From positions 29,586,599 to 29,650,598 of the forward strand of contig NC_087063.1 of NCBI RefSeq assembly GCF_963678635.1: a DNA stretch of 64,000 nucleotides. Direction: 5' to 3'. Positions within the stretch are counted from its first letter, which is position 1. Every line of letters begins with the position of its first letter. Positions 52,186 through 64,000 of the stretch are shown here, piece by piece. The notes beneath the pieces are model-generated. The model had not been told where the DNA came from, searched no databases, and worked only from the letters and a program-made list of their open reading frames with translations. The DNA is from Symsagittifera roscoffensis (taxonomy: Eukaryota > Xenacoelomorpha > Acoela > Convolutidae). A program made the position numbers and the translations under genes.

Positions 52186-54788
52186 CGTGGGCTAAAAAAA
52201 ATGATTATTTTGAGATTGAAAAGTGGTGATGTGAGGTTGTTCTATAATTTTTTTGTATTTATTTTCATCTTGTGAATGATGTGTCATTATATGCTGTATG
52301 GGACTTTGTGTTGTATTTGGTCTAGATTTTGGATTATTTGTGCTTGCTAGGTTTCGGAAGTTACGAGGAACTAATGATAATGGATGGTTTTGTGGTAAGG
52401 GTGGAAACTGTGGTGCGGTAGGTATTATATCTATATTATTATGTTCTTCGTCGTATGTGTTTTATTTTGTGGATATTTTTGTGTTATTTTCTTTTATTTG
52501 TGCATCTAGAAGTATTTTGTTTATTGATGATGAAAAAATTCCAAAAAATCCTGCTAATAGTATACGTGCTACACTTGCTTGTCGATTTACTTCTGTGTGT
52601 ATAGCGCATGTGTTATAGATTCCTTTTAATAGTGAGAAAAGAAATCCTATAAAATTAAACATGGCGTATAAAATAGTTAATTTTGCTAAGATGTTTTAGG
52701 GCCATCCTAGAAAAGCTAGAATTTCATTCTTTAAGGTGACAAACTGAAAATATTTATAGGTGAAATATCTTGTTGTCTGTATTTTTCACCGTTTAAATAT
52801 CTGTAGTCTTTAATATCTTTAAAATATCCGCTATAGTCTTGTGTATAAATGTCTGCAAATTCTGAGGTTTCAGCAAGTTTTCTCAAATTCTGGTCAATTG
52901 ATTGTCGTTGTATCGTGTCCATTGTCGTTGTCGTTGTATCGGAATTGTTGTGTTCTAATGTGGTGTTGTATATCGGATTTTGAATATATTCCAATTGATT
53001 GTAAATCAATATTTGGGTTACGAGCAATAGCTCTGATGCTTTCGGGTGAAAATTTTTTGAGTGATTGCAATAATGTAGGGTATCGTGTAAGTAGGTAGTA
53101 TTTATCTTCATCAGGATTTAATTGTACTACATTGTGGCTATTTTTTGATCCACATGGGACTGCGGTATCCCAAAAAGGTGTTCGTCTTGAAAGTGTATCG
53201 ACAAAATGTACTTTATTTTTATAGAATATAGGGATTCTTTTATAATAACGTTTGTCTTCAAAAACATATAATGATGATACTTTTTGGTGCAAGTATAAAA
53301 CCATAATATGTTGTCTTCATATTCCAGAAAATTTGATCTGTTTCCTGATAATAAGTATCCTGCGTAAGGTATTTTTAGTACTGCTAGTGCGAGTGATTGT
53401 AGGATTTGTGTTCTTTTCAATTCGCATAGTTGATAAAGTGTTTCTAATTCAGAAAGTGACAATTCTTGAAAAATTCTACTAATTGTGTAGTCTAATTTCA
53501 TGTCTAAGTGGATATCATAATGAATATTACCAAAATAGGTGCTATTCATTAGTGATAGTTCTTGTAACCGTGTGCTTTTACTGTCATCTGGTTTTAGTTT
53601 TACACAAGTTTGACCTTTGCTTTTTAGAAGTTAACTGGGACGTATGATGTTCCTTCATTTATAGGATGACTTGTGGCATAAGGATCAAATTTTATTTTTC
53701 CAGTGGTCATGTCGAAACCTTTTTCGTATTCGACAAGTATTTCAGAGTATTGCGTCTTATAAAGTGGATTTCTGTATTTACATGCAAATTCTGTTTCTTG
53801 ATAGATTTGAAGATGTGTTAATTTATTTTCTATATCATGGAGATTTCCGAAATCAATACTTTGTTTACGAGATTAGTTTACTTGTTCGTATGGAATTGAT
53901 TCTATAAAAAATTTTTTATGAAAATTTATCAGTCGAGCGTGTATTTTTGCTACTTGAAATGTTGTGCATGTGTCTTTGGGAAACCAAACAATTGTTGCTT
54001 GATTCCTTGTTTTAGGGTCACAATAACCTTGATCATTTTTGCAAGGTAATCTAATTCCTTGATAGATCATTGTGTTATCAGATAAATCTCGTGTGAGTTG
54101 CATTTTTTCGAGTTGTATTTTCCGTTCAAAAAACATTATTTCTTGATATCCTTTATTTTTTGTGTCTGCTTTGCAGTTTGAAGGGTCATTTATTCCAATG
54201 TGTGGTATCCAGTGTTTATCGTGTATGTCATAAGTTAATCTTCCGTGTGCGCCATTATATGGGTAATTTTATATGTCCCTGATATCGTTCAAGTTCTGCT
54301 TGATGTACAGAATCGGCAAAGACTTGGAAATTTACTATTTTTCTGTCTGTGTTTTTATTTCTTGTGATATTCAGTCTGAGTAATTAGTTTTTACAATCCT
54401 CGGGATTTAGATGTAAAATTCGTTCTATATTACTTTGGTAAAATGATCCGTGATCAAGTAGGTTCTTATTTCCGTTGGAAACTTGTGATTAATGTACTTT
54501 TTTTTCGGAAAATGTTGCTGTAAATTTATATCCTATGAATGTTGTTGCTCGTACTTTTGAATATAATGTTGCGATTACATTTGTAGTTTCAATAGCTTGT
54601 GGTTCTGTTTCGCATTGCGATACTTGATTTATTGCATATTTGTGTAGTGTTTTTTGTTCGTTTTCTTCACAATCATAGTGTGTTACTAATAAATCCTGGG
54701 GTCCTGTGCGAGGACAAGGATTTGTTTTTTGGTCGAAATATATTAGGAAAAAAATGTGTTGAAATGTTAATATTTTTAGAATATACAT
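52182..54788 (-). pseudogene. env: env of copy 2, unit A
   Basis: Homologue of 28074-30691, with the signal-like start at 54788 (ATG). The A-run shift seen in copy 1 is absent, so the first 99 codons are open to 54489. Further breaks follow: stops near 54489, 54390 and 54270, and shifts around 53630 and 53290. At the place of the copy 1 TAA (29092) and TGA (29700) it has sense codons. Two hydrophobic segments near the 3' end are preserved (52462-52662). Confidence 0.65.
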
Positions 54789-55770
54789 GTGTATAATAAT
54801 CCTGAGTATGGGTTATAAATGTTATGTAACCAATCGTGTTTTTTGTATATCTATCGTATTTATATATTACTTCATTTGTTATTAATGGTGGTGGTAGCGA
54901 TTGAGCTGTTATATTTGGTGGATTCAATGGATAGGGATGTTGAGCAATATTATTAAGTTTGATCGTGATTTCAAATTTTAATTGGAGACTATTTTGTTGA
55001 AGTATTTGAATATTGTGTTCACGAATATCTTCCTGGATATCTTGTCTATATTGTAGTCTATTGAGTGCCCAACTGTGGAGTCGGTTACTATCTTGATGTT
55101 CTCCAAATAATGGTGGAGGTGCTACGAATGTGTTCCAATCTAGTCGTAAAGGGATATTTGATGATGATTGTTCTCGATATCTAGCGTCGAGGTTATTTGG
55201 AAAAACTATAGGGAAAAGCGTCAGTGAAATTTGACTTAATGATGGTGTTGACAGTAGTGATAATGTTTCTGGTAGTGATGATGGTGTTGTATCCGTAGAA
55301 ATATCTATTAGTTCATTTACTATGTTTGGTTCACCTTGTGTATATGAGTGTGTTGCCCAATATGGTAGTCGTGCGGTGGGATTGGGTGGGTTAAAGGGAT
55401 TTTTACGTACTTGTTCAGATGTTGGTGTTGAACCTAAGTAATCTGAAGGTAAACTTCAGGTGCTATGCTGTGAAAGGAGTGTGGGAGTTTCTGGCAATGT
55501 ACTACTTGAATTTTCTGAAGTAGTTGGTGTTGGTGACTGGGGTATATCAAAATGAACTCTAGGGGTTCGAAATTTTCTATTTCTTCGCAGATGTATAATC
55601 TGTCTATTTATTTCAACTGTATTTTGATTTTGACTAATGTGTCTTATTCTGTTTAAGTCTTTTGGTAATGTGGGGTATAGATTATATGTTGGTTCACTTA
55701 GGGGTGCCTGTCGCTGAACTGGTTCTAATGGTTCGGATAAGCGAGTGTGTCGTTCTTCAAAAGTGTATAT
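54777..55770 (-). pseudogene. ORF3 of copy 2, unit A (5'-truncated, fused to ORF5)
   Basis: It starts abruptly at the duplication junction. Upstream on the minus strand, ORF5 of unit B runs in frame into ORF3 codons (frame 55456-56601), a fusion made by the rearrangement. TGA at 55456-55458 interrupts it where copy 1 has Ser. It ends overlapping the env start by 12 nt, as in copy 1. Confidence 0.65.
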
Positions 55771-57491
55771 TTTAGTTTGTAGCAGTGGCCAAAGCAATTG
55801 AAGTGCCTTGATGTTGTTTAGTTCTTTTGTGCCTACTGCAAACTCGTAAGGTGTGTTTTGGATGAGGTTATAAATTTTATGATTATATTTAGTATTGTGA
55901 ATGAATTCTAATATGGGTATTTCAATAGGTTGGATAAATTCATGCGGGATAAGGAAGGCTCTTGATTCTTCGGCATTGAAGGTCTTTGTGATGGGACAGA
56001 TTATATACATTTGGTTAACTGGGTCATAGTTGCGGAGGATGCCGTGGAGGTTAGTATCTTTAATGCAATATGTGAAATTAAGGAAAAATGGTGACGTGTA
56101 TTTTGAGTTAAGAAACTGAAAACGATGTTGAGGTTGTCTTGATGGGGTGTGTAAATCAAAATGATTTTGAATAAAACGATAATATGTATATGTGTGCGTT
56201 TGTTTAGTGCGTAACATAATATCGTGAGAACAGTGCAAATTGCGTTCCTGAGGTGAAAGAAAGTGAAAGGTTAGTGAAAATAACTGAAATTTATCATAGA
56301 AGCTCTCGTATGCTTGAATATCAACTAGTGATTCTGAAAAATTATGATCATGCTTTCTATCAAAAATATTAAGTGTAAATACATATGATGTTTTGATGAA
56401 AATTTTTTCTGTTAGTTGCGGCGGGTTTGCGAAGCGGTCTTCATCTAAAAATTGATCTTGATTAGGGCGGATGATATTATGATCGTAGTATTCTATTGCA
56501 AAATCGTTAGCTCGGGGTGCAGTGAATGTTTTTAATAATTTTTTATATCCAACGTAAGTAAATTGTCGAGGTGTTAGTGTTGTGGTGAGTCTATATAACA
56601 TGTTTTTGTTCTTTTTGATACTGTCATGAGTATTAGCTAATGGTAGGCAGAGGAGGTTAGTATAATTATAATAAGCTGTTCAATGAAGTGTTGGCATTAA
56701 AACGTGCTCATCAACAAAATTGCGTGTGTCGCTAGTATTGTTAGGTGTATTTAATGTATATTGCGGAAAAGAGGGTAAGGTGATTTCAAGAAAATTTTTC
56801 GTGTTGGTATGTTCCGGATGATTAATTTATTCGCGGGCTGTTCCGGGTTTGGTTGGTAACGGGTGATTTGGAAATTTTCGTTTAAAAGTGCGATAAGCTC
56901 GGTGAGTGCTGGTAGGTGTTTCGGTGGATGTGGATGATTGTGCTAATGAAGGAGTGTAAGCTGAGGAGGGTGTGGGGGTAGGTGGATTTGAGGATGTTAT
57001 TGTGGATGATAGTTGATTTATTGTAAGTGTGTTGGGCTGTATTAATTGTTGTTGTAAATTAATAAAATTATCTAGCTTCTGGGAAATTTGGGAGGTATCT
57101 GGGGAATTATTATTTGATCTGTCGGAATGAAGTGGAGAATAGGTTGGGGTTACTTGGGAAGCATAAGAAGGAGTGGAAACGGATGGGAGTGGATGACTGG
57201 ATGGGATTGGTTGAAAAGGGGGTTTTGAAAAAACTGAGGAGTTGGTATGGGTATAGGTAGAGGGAGATGGTTCGGAGTCTGCAAATTCGTCGGGGGTTTC
57301 TACATTAGAGTTATTAAATTGTGAGATATAAACTGAAATATCTGAGTTAGTATCAAAATTCGTGCTTGATGGTATATTAATAATTGGAAAATCGGGTGGT
57401 GGGAAAGCAAAAAGTGGATTATTGGTATTTGAGTTTAGAGGTTGGCTGGGTGGGAATTTGAGCGATGGAGGGATCCAAGTTGTCGGCTCAT
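55771..57491 (-). pseudogene. ORF5 of copy 2, unit B (3'-truncated)
   Basis: Same as unit A ORF5 but lacking its 3' end. At 55771 it joins ORF3 sequence. It shares the two nonsense codons of unit A, so the duplication came after those mutations or the two units were copied from the same template. Confidence 0.7.
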
Positions 57492-60101
57492 CGTGGGCTA
57501 AAAAAATGATTATTTTGAGATTGAAAAGTGGTGATGTGAGGTTGTTCTATAATTTTTTTGTATTTATTTTCATCTTGTGAATGATGTGTCATTATATGCT
57601 GTATGGGACTTTGTGTTGTATTTGGTCTAGATTTTGGATTATTTGTGCTTGCTAGGTTTCGGAAGTTACGAGGAACTAATGATAATGGATGGTTTTGTGG
57701 TAAGGGTGGAAACTGTGGTGCGGTAGGTATTATATCTATATTATTATGTTCTTCGTCGTATGTGTTTTATTTTGTGGATATTTTTGTGTTATTTTCTTTT
57801 ATTTGTGCATCTAGAAGTATTTTGTTTATTGATGATGAAAAAATTCCAAAAAATCCTGCTAATAGTATACGTGCTACACTTGCTTGTCGATTTACTTCTG
57901 TGTGTATAGCGCATGTGTTATAGATTCCTTTTAATAGTGAGAAAAGAAATCCTATAAAATTAAACATGGCGTATAAAATAGTTAATTTTGCTAAGATGTT
58001 TTAGGGCCATCCTAGAAAAGCTAGAATTTCATTCTTTAAGGTGACAAAACTGAAAATATTTATAGGTGAAATATCTTGTTGTCTGTATTTTTCACCGTTT
58101 AAATATCTGTAGTCTTTAATATCTTTAAAATATCCGCTATAGTCTTGTGTATAAATGTCTGCAAATTCTGAGGTTTCAGCAAGTTTTCTCAAATTCTGGT
58201 CAATTGATTGTCGTTGTATCGTGTCCATTGTCGTTGTCGTTGTATCGGAATTGTTGTGTTCTAATGTGGTGTTGGATATCGGATTTTGAATATATTCCAA
58301 TTGATTGTAAATCAATATTTGGGTTACGAGCAATAGCTCTGATGCTTTCGGGTGAAAATTTTTTGAGTGATTGCAATAATGTAGGGTATCGTGTAAGTAG
58401 GTAGTATTTATCTTCATCAGGATTTAATTGTACTACATTGTGGCTATTTTTTGATCCACATGGGACTGCGGTATCCCAAAAAGGTGTTCGTCTTGAAAGT
58501 GTATCGACAAAATGTACTTTATTTTTATAGAATATAGGGATTCTTTTATAATAACGTTTGTCTTCAAAAACATATAATGATGATACTTTTTGGTGCAAGT
58601 ATAAAACCATAATATGTTGTCTTCATATTCCAGAAAATTTGATCTGTTTCCTGATAATAAGTATCCTGCGTAAGGTATTTTTAGTACTGCTAGTGCGAGT
58701 GATTGTAGGATTTGTGTTCTTTCCAATTCGCATAGTTGATAAAGTGTTTCTAATTCAGAAAGTGACAATTCTTGAAAAATTCTACTAATTGTGTAGTCTA
58801 ATTTCATGTCTAAGTGGATATCATAATGAATATTACCAAAATAGGTGCTATTCATTAGTGATAGTTCTTGTAACCGTGTGCTTTTACTGTCATCTGGTTT
58901 TAGTTTTACACAAGTTTGACCTTTGCTTTTTAGAAATTAACTGGGACGTATGATGTTCCTTCATTTATAGGATGACTTGTGGCATAAGGATCAAATTTTA
59001 TTTTTCCAGTGGTCATGTCGAAACCTTTTTCGTATTCGACAAGTATTTCAGAGTATTGCGTCTTATAAAGTGGATTTCTGTATTTACATGCAAATTCTGT
59101 TTCTTGATAGATTTGAAGATGTGTTAATTTATTTTCTATATCATGGAGATTTCCGAAATCAATACTTTGTTTACGAGATTAGTTTACTTGTTCGTATGGA
59201 ATTGATTCTATAAAAAATTTTTTATGAAACTTTATCAGTCGAGCGTGTATTTTTGCTACTTGAAATGTTGTGCATGTATCTTTGGGAAACCAAACAATTG
59301 TTGCTTGATTCCTTGTTTTAGGGTCACAATAACCTTGATCATTTTTGCAAGGTAATCTAATTCCTTGATAGATCATTGTGTTATCAGATAAATCTCGTGT
59401 GAGTTGCATTTTTTCGAGTTGTATTTTCCGTTCAAAAAACATTATTTCTTGATATCCTTTATTTTTTATTTTTTGTGTCTGCTTTGCAGTTTGAAGGGTC
59501 ATTTATTCCAATGTGTGGTATCCAGTGTTTATCGTGTATGTCATAAGTTAATCTTCCGTGTGCGCCATTATATGGGTAATTTTATATGTCCCTGATATCG
59601 TTCAAGTTCTGCTTGATGTACAGAATCGGCAAAGACTTGGAAATTTACTATTTTTCTGTCTGTGTTTTTATTTCTTGTGATATTCAGTCTGAGTAATTAG
59701 TTTTTACAATCCTCGGGATTTAGATGTAAAATTCGTTCTATATTACTTTGGTAAAATGATCCGTGATCAAGTAGGTTCTTATTTCCGTTGGAAACTTGTG
59801 ATTAATGTACTTTTTTTTCGGAAAATGTTGCTGTAAATTTATATCCTATGAATGTTGTTGCTCGTACTTTTGAATATAATGTTGCGATTACATTTGTAGT
59901 TTCAATAGCTTGTGGTTCTGTTTCGCATTGCGATACTTGATTTATTGCATATTTGTGTAGTGTTTTTTGTTCGTTTTCTTCACAATCATAGTGTGTTACT
60001 AATAAATCCTGGGGTCCTGTGCGAGGACAAGGATTTGTTTTTTGGTCGAAATATATTAGGAAAAAAATGTGTTGAAATGTTAATATTTTTAGAATATACA
60101 T
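57488..60101 (-). pseudogene. env: env of copy 2, unit B
   Basis: Near-identical to unit A env, with the same start (ATG 60101), the same breaks and the same ATGA overlap with ORF5. A 7-nt insertion at about 59466 adds a local difference. Confidence 0.65.
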
Positions 60102-61083
60102 GTGTATAATAATCCTGAGTATGGGTTATAAATGTTATGTAACCAATCGTGTTTTTTGTATATCTATCGTATTTATATATTACTTCATTTGTTATTAATG
60201 GTGGTGGTAGCGATTGAGCTGTTATATTTGGTGGATTCAATGGATAGGGATGTTGAGCAATATTATTAAGTTTGATCGTGATTTCAAATTTTAATTGGAG
60301 ACTATTTTGTTGAAGTATTTGAATATTGTGTTCACGAATATCTTCCTGGATATCTTGTCTATATTGTAGTCTATTGAGTGCCCAACTGTGGAGTCGGTTA
60401 CTATCTTGATGTTCTCCAAATAATGGTGGAGGTGCTACGAATGTGTTCCAATCTAGTCGTAAAGGGATATTTGATGATGATTGTTCTCGATATCTAGCGT
60501 CGAGGTTATTTGGAAAAACTATAGGGAAAAGCGTCAGTGAAATTTGACTTAATGATGGTGTTGACAGTAGTGATAATGTTTCTGGTAGTGATGATGGTGT
60601 TGTATCCGTAGAAATATCTATTAGTTCATTTACTATGTTTGGTTCACCTTGTGTATATGAGTGTGTTGCCCAATATGGTAGTCGTGCGGTGGGATTGGGT
60701 GGGTTAAAGGGATTTTTACGTACTTGTTCAGATGTTGGTGTTGAACCTAAGTAATCTGAAGGTAAACTTCAGGTGCTATGCTGTGAAAGGAGTGTGGGAG
60801 TTTCTGGCAATGTACTACTTGAATTTTCTGAAGTAGTTGGTGTTGGTGACTGGGGTATATCAAAATGAACTCTAGGGGTTCGAAATTTTCTATTTCTTCG
60901 CAGATGTATAATCTGTCTATTTATTTCAACTGTATTTTGATTTTGACTAATGTGTCTTATTCTGTTTAAGTCTTTTGGTAATGTGGGGTATAGATAATAT
61001 GTTGGTTCACTTAGGGGTGCCTGTCGCTGAACTGGTTCTAATGGTTCGGATAAGCGAGTGTGTCGTTCTTCAAAAGTGTATAT
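60090..61083 (-). pseudogene. ORF3 of copy 2, unit B (joined to gag)
   Basis: Near-identical to unit A ORF3. Its 5' end is fused out of frame to truncated gag at 61080-61085, where both partners share ATAT. The gag reading frame ends shortly after the junction, near 61038. Confidence 0.65.
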
Positions 61084-63479
61084 TGCAGTTTTAGATTTTC
61101 CGTTTCTTCGAGTTTCATTGTGATTTCTGCTTGTTCTAGTTTATCTACTAATTTTCTAAAATCTAAGTCTGGTTCTCGAATTGAGGAAGGATGAGATGCT
61201 CTCTTTTTTATAGCAATTTTCCTTAATTGAGGTGTTAAGGTCATCATTAAAATTTCTGTCAATTTTGTGTTTTTGTAATTATGTGTATTAAGTGAATATG
61301 CTTTTCGAACTAGTGTTTCGATTCGTACTGCTAATTATTTAATTGTTTCATTTGGTATTCTGCGTATTTCGTTGCATAAAACTCTTTGGTGTTGTTTGTT
61401 TCTTTCAGAATCAAATATTTTTGAAAACTCTTGTGTAATTCTTTTCTAATCTGTTTTTATTTCTATGAGTAATACTGAAAACCTTTTTTGAGCTGCGCCA
61501 TGTAGTGTTGTTTGTATTAACGCTGTGTGTCTATGTATCCAATTTTGATGGAGTGGTGTTTTAATTGGTTCGGGTCCTATATTTCAAATTAAATTTGCTG
61601 TTACTGCATTTAAATAATCTTCTACAGAATATTCAGGGTCTGTTCCTGTGAATACCATTAATGGTTTATTCGATTTTATTGATGATCCACCCATTAGGTA
61701 GTGATTCATTGTAATCTGTAGTGATTCTGCGGCATTTGGCATTTGTGAAAAGTTTGAAAATTGATTTTTTGTTATTTCATGTTGCTGAAGGTAATATGGG
61801 AGCGGTATTTCATTTTGCATTTGGGTTGGTTGATAAGAATGCATTGACATTGGGTTTCGTGGTTGTATTGGTTGAAAAGATTGTGTCTTAAATGGGTTTT
61901 GTATATGCATTTGTTGTGGATTTTGTATATCTGTTGGATTTTGTGGGTAAATTTTCATATTTTGAGATGGTTGAGATTGTCGCGGTCTCTGTGTGCAATT
62001 TTCTTTAGTATATGGTGCAAAAATATCTGGTTGATGATAATCATCGTCATCAGATGATAAATAAATTGTGTTATATGTTGTATGTTGTTTATTTTTATTC
62101 TTTTGAAAAAATGGGTAATTTTCACTATAATCCTTTGGAGGGTGTGGATTATCTGGAAAATTACTGAATTGATCGATGTTTTTGGGAGATTCCAATAATG
62201 GGAACATAAGTGATTTAATTTTTGTGTATTTTTCTTGGGGGGGGATTGATTTGTTTTTGGTTGGTGTGCATAATTATAATTGTGTTCTGCAAAAGTGTTT
62301 CTTGTGAACGTTTTTCGTGTTTTTGACGGTTTTGTCATTGGTCTATTTGTTTGATAGTCCATATGTGAATATTGTGGAGCAACCGAAGGTTTAACGGTCG
62401 CTTGTAAGGTTACCTGTGTTAGTGATATGTTTATATTTCTTGGTGTTGTCAGATTTGGGTGTATTGGTGAAATACTTTGTTGTGTAGTTATTGCTGTTGT
62501 TTGAACGATTTCTTCATTTCTGAAGTGTGATTGTGTTTGAATATCTTGTTGTGTAAGATTTTTGGTTCCATTGAGATTTTCATTATGTATGAATGTTGAA
62601 TTTAAACTGTTATTTTGTGTATCAGGTAAAAAGGTATTATAATTTAATAGTGTTGCGTCAATCGTCAATGGTATTACTTTTACATAATCTCTGTGGAAAG
62701 ATATTGTACTTATTGCTTGACTCGAGATATCTTGTGGAATGTTTAGAAATGCTGGATGAGACCATTCAGGTTCCCAAACGTAATCTGATTGTTCTGCAAT
62801 GACAGTGTCTTCATTGGTATTTTGAGGTCTGAAAACTTTTCTTGCTTGTGAAATTAAATCTAGATTGTGGGTAAAATAATCTATTATAAACCATGCTAAA
62901 ATCTTTTGCAAATCATGTTCAGTGTTTTGTGAGACATCATTATTGGTAAAATTTTCGTGGAATATATGTAAAAATGTTGAAAATACTGTGATTTCAATTC
63001 TTATTTTTGTATGTTTGGATTTTTCGGTTGGTGATATACTTTGAACTTCTGTTTTTTCTAATTTAGAGATATAACTATATATTATTGCAAAAACTTCGAT
63101 AGTGAATATGGAGTTTGCTCTTTGTTACTTATCATATTGTATGCTTTCAATATATTCTATGAATACTTTTGAAATTTCTAATTCAATATTGTCTGTTTGA
63201 ATTACATAATTACAATGAGCTGTTCGTGGTGTGCTGAATTCTATGGTGTAGATTCCGTATTGTTGTGTTAGATTACATATGTCTTTCAAATAATGTTCTA
63301 TAATTTGACTTTTGATTTTTACATCCGGGAATTCTGCTTTACATGGACTGATTTCGGGTAAACAAATTTACGAGTAAGTTTTTACAAAACCGTGTTTGTC
63401 CTCTATCATCGAGTGAATCTATAAGAAAAGGAAAAACTGCTTCTTCATCTGGGCTCTCGTCACTTTGAGTGTGGCTCAT
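61084..63479 (-). pseudogene. gag: Truncated gag of copy 2
   Basis: Begins at ATG 63479, with the same ORF0 overlap as in copy 1. Long pieces (61955-62911, 61584-62207, 61038-61262) match copy 1 gag residues up to about 797, with frameshifts and stops between. It lacks the CCHC knuckle and the Asn/Arg/Ser-rich tail because the deletion starts inside the capsid C-terminal segment. Confidence 0.75.
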
Positions 63480-63922
63480 TTTTTTGTTTGATGGCTGTTA
63501 ATATATAACTATCAATGTGTCTAATTGGTTGATTCCAAGTATATAGGTGTACTGGTTTCTGTTTTTATATTGCTTTTTTCTTCTTCTTTTTCCTCTTTTT
63601 GATGAATTTGAAGTTGTTTCTGAGTCGGAAAAATATAATTGATCATGGATGGGGCAATTTTTATTTTTTAATTCTTTTATTTTGTATAGTTCGTCTAAAC
63701 TGTTGGCTTCTGATTCGGAAAATGCGTTTCTATTTTTTGAAAATCTTCTTCGTGTGATTTGTCTTTGTTTGCTTATAATTTTTCTTTTTATTGTTTGTCG
63801 TTTTGTTCGAATGTATCCAACTGTTTGTGTATGTGGGGTTATTTCAAGTCATATTTTTGGTTGTCTATTTCACAATTGTGTACAACAATTGTTTGTTTAT
63901 TTCCTAAATTACTGAATGGCAT
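63460..63922 (-). pseudogene. ORF0 of copy 2
   Basis: Starts at ATG 63922 and ends at TGA 63462-63460, overlapping gag by 20 nt. It has the same composition as 17265-17731. The point where copy 1 lost a base is intact here. A different one-base loss, near 63855, breaks this copy. Confidence 0.6.
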
Positions 63923-64000
63923 AAGGTTTAGGATGAGGGATGCAAGAAATTATTAGTGATTTTTTAATTTCCTAGACTGTTAGTCCTTACGATTTTTTGG
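63923..64000 (-). other. Leader of copy 2, cut by window end
   Basis: Matches the copy 1 leader around 17190-17264. The 5' LTR of this copy should lie beyond the right edge. Confidence 0.6.

Larger units (their letters stand above)
50465..55770 (-). repeat. Tandem duplication, unit A (about 5.3 kb)
   Basis: Matches unit B (55771-61083). Differences noticed include a 7-nt insertion in unit B near 59466, homopolymer length near 52198/57502 and 52737/58044, and single substitutions such as 53415/58721 and 53626/58932. The unit spans from inside ORF5 to inside ORF3. Confidence 0.9.
55771..61083 (-). repeat. Tandem duplication, unit B (about 5.3 kb)
   Basis: Partner of 50465-55770. It begins (minus strand) at the very same ORF3 nucleotide as unit A, but here it is joined to gag rather than to ORF5. 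Confidence 0.9.
48396..64000 (-). mobile_element. LTR element copy 2, rearranged, running off the window
   Basis: Reverse orientation relative to copy 1. From the 3' end: LTR (48396-48779), 3' non-coding region, ORF5, env, ORF3 (unit A). A second set follows, made of truncated ORF5, env and ORF3 (unit B). A 3'-truncated gag, ORF0 and part of the leader complete it. All of pol and the spacer up to ORF3 (copy 1 about 20097-27089) are deleted. Units A (50465-55770) and B (55771-61083) are almost identical, with fewer than ten differences noticed. The 5' LTR lies outside the window. Many stops show that this copy is defective. Confidence 0.9.

Noticed and set aside
55456..56601. 381-residue protein as a genuine gene
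   Set aside because: It is an in-frame fusion of ORF5 and ORF3 made by the tandem duplication junction at 55770/55771.

Overview
The window looks like AT-rich nuclear DNA of an invertebrate animal. It carries a two-exon CFAP69 cilium gene, an AMT-type ammonium transporter gene with one spliceosomal intron, several decayed LINEs, a tRNA-derived SINE, hAT-like MITEs, and at least three copies of one very large Ty3/gypsy-class LTR retrotransposon family. Nothing prokaryotic was seen. The lineage cannot be fixed from the sequence alone. A tunicate such as a larvacean is a guess, based on env-bearing gypsy elements and few introns.

Layout. 1-7.4 kb: CFAP69 on +, with exon 1 at 1502-3866 and exon 2 at 6865-7364. 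Its single 3.0 kb intron holds a 200-N gap, a relic of a TIR repeat, and an opposite-strand gene for a small secreted protein (5852-6292) with prohormone-like dibasic sites. 7.4-15.6 kb: gene-poor DNA with a degenerate minisatellite, recurring 60-bp hairpins, a LINE relic (10740-12116), a GC-rich perfect hairpin and a SINE. 15.6-34.5 kb: LTR element copy 1, 18.9 kb between apparently identical 410-bp LTRs flanked by the 4-bp duplication CTAA. 34.5-37.3 kb: the AMT gene. 37.3-48.4 kb: a direct duplication of about 0.87 kb, hAT-like MITEs, a truncated 3' end of the LTR element (copy 3), two LINE fragments on the minus strand, and a 1.07 kb TIR element. 48.4-64.0 kb: LTR element copy 2 on the minus strand, running off the right edge. 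It has lost pol and contains an almost perfect 5.3 kb tandem duplication.

The LTR element is the most interesting part. In order it has a 5' LTR, a primer-binding site, a 1.25 kb leader, a small basic pre-gag frame (ORF0) overlapping the gag start, a 1144-residue gag with a CCHC knuckle, protease, reverse transcriptase, RNase H and a DDE integrase. These are followed by a small two-helix membrane frame, a Pro/Ser/Thr-rich frame (ORF3), an envelope-like glycoprotein gene, and a 602-residue frame of unknown function (ORF5). The boundaries overlap as in a compact virus: ORF0/gag by 26 nt, ORF3/env by 12 nt, and env/ORF5 through ATGA. A 1.6 kb 3' non-coding region follows. Copies 1 and 2 are broken at different places, so comparing them supports ORF0, ORF3, env and ORF5 as real ancestral genes.

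Limits. Domain calls come from reading motifs, not from searches. Intron borders follow from splice-site sequence and reading-frame continuity. Several single-base breaks lie in homopolymers and could be assembly errors.
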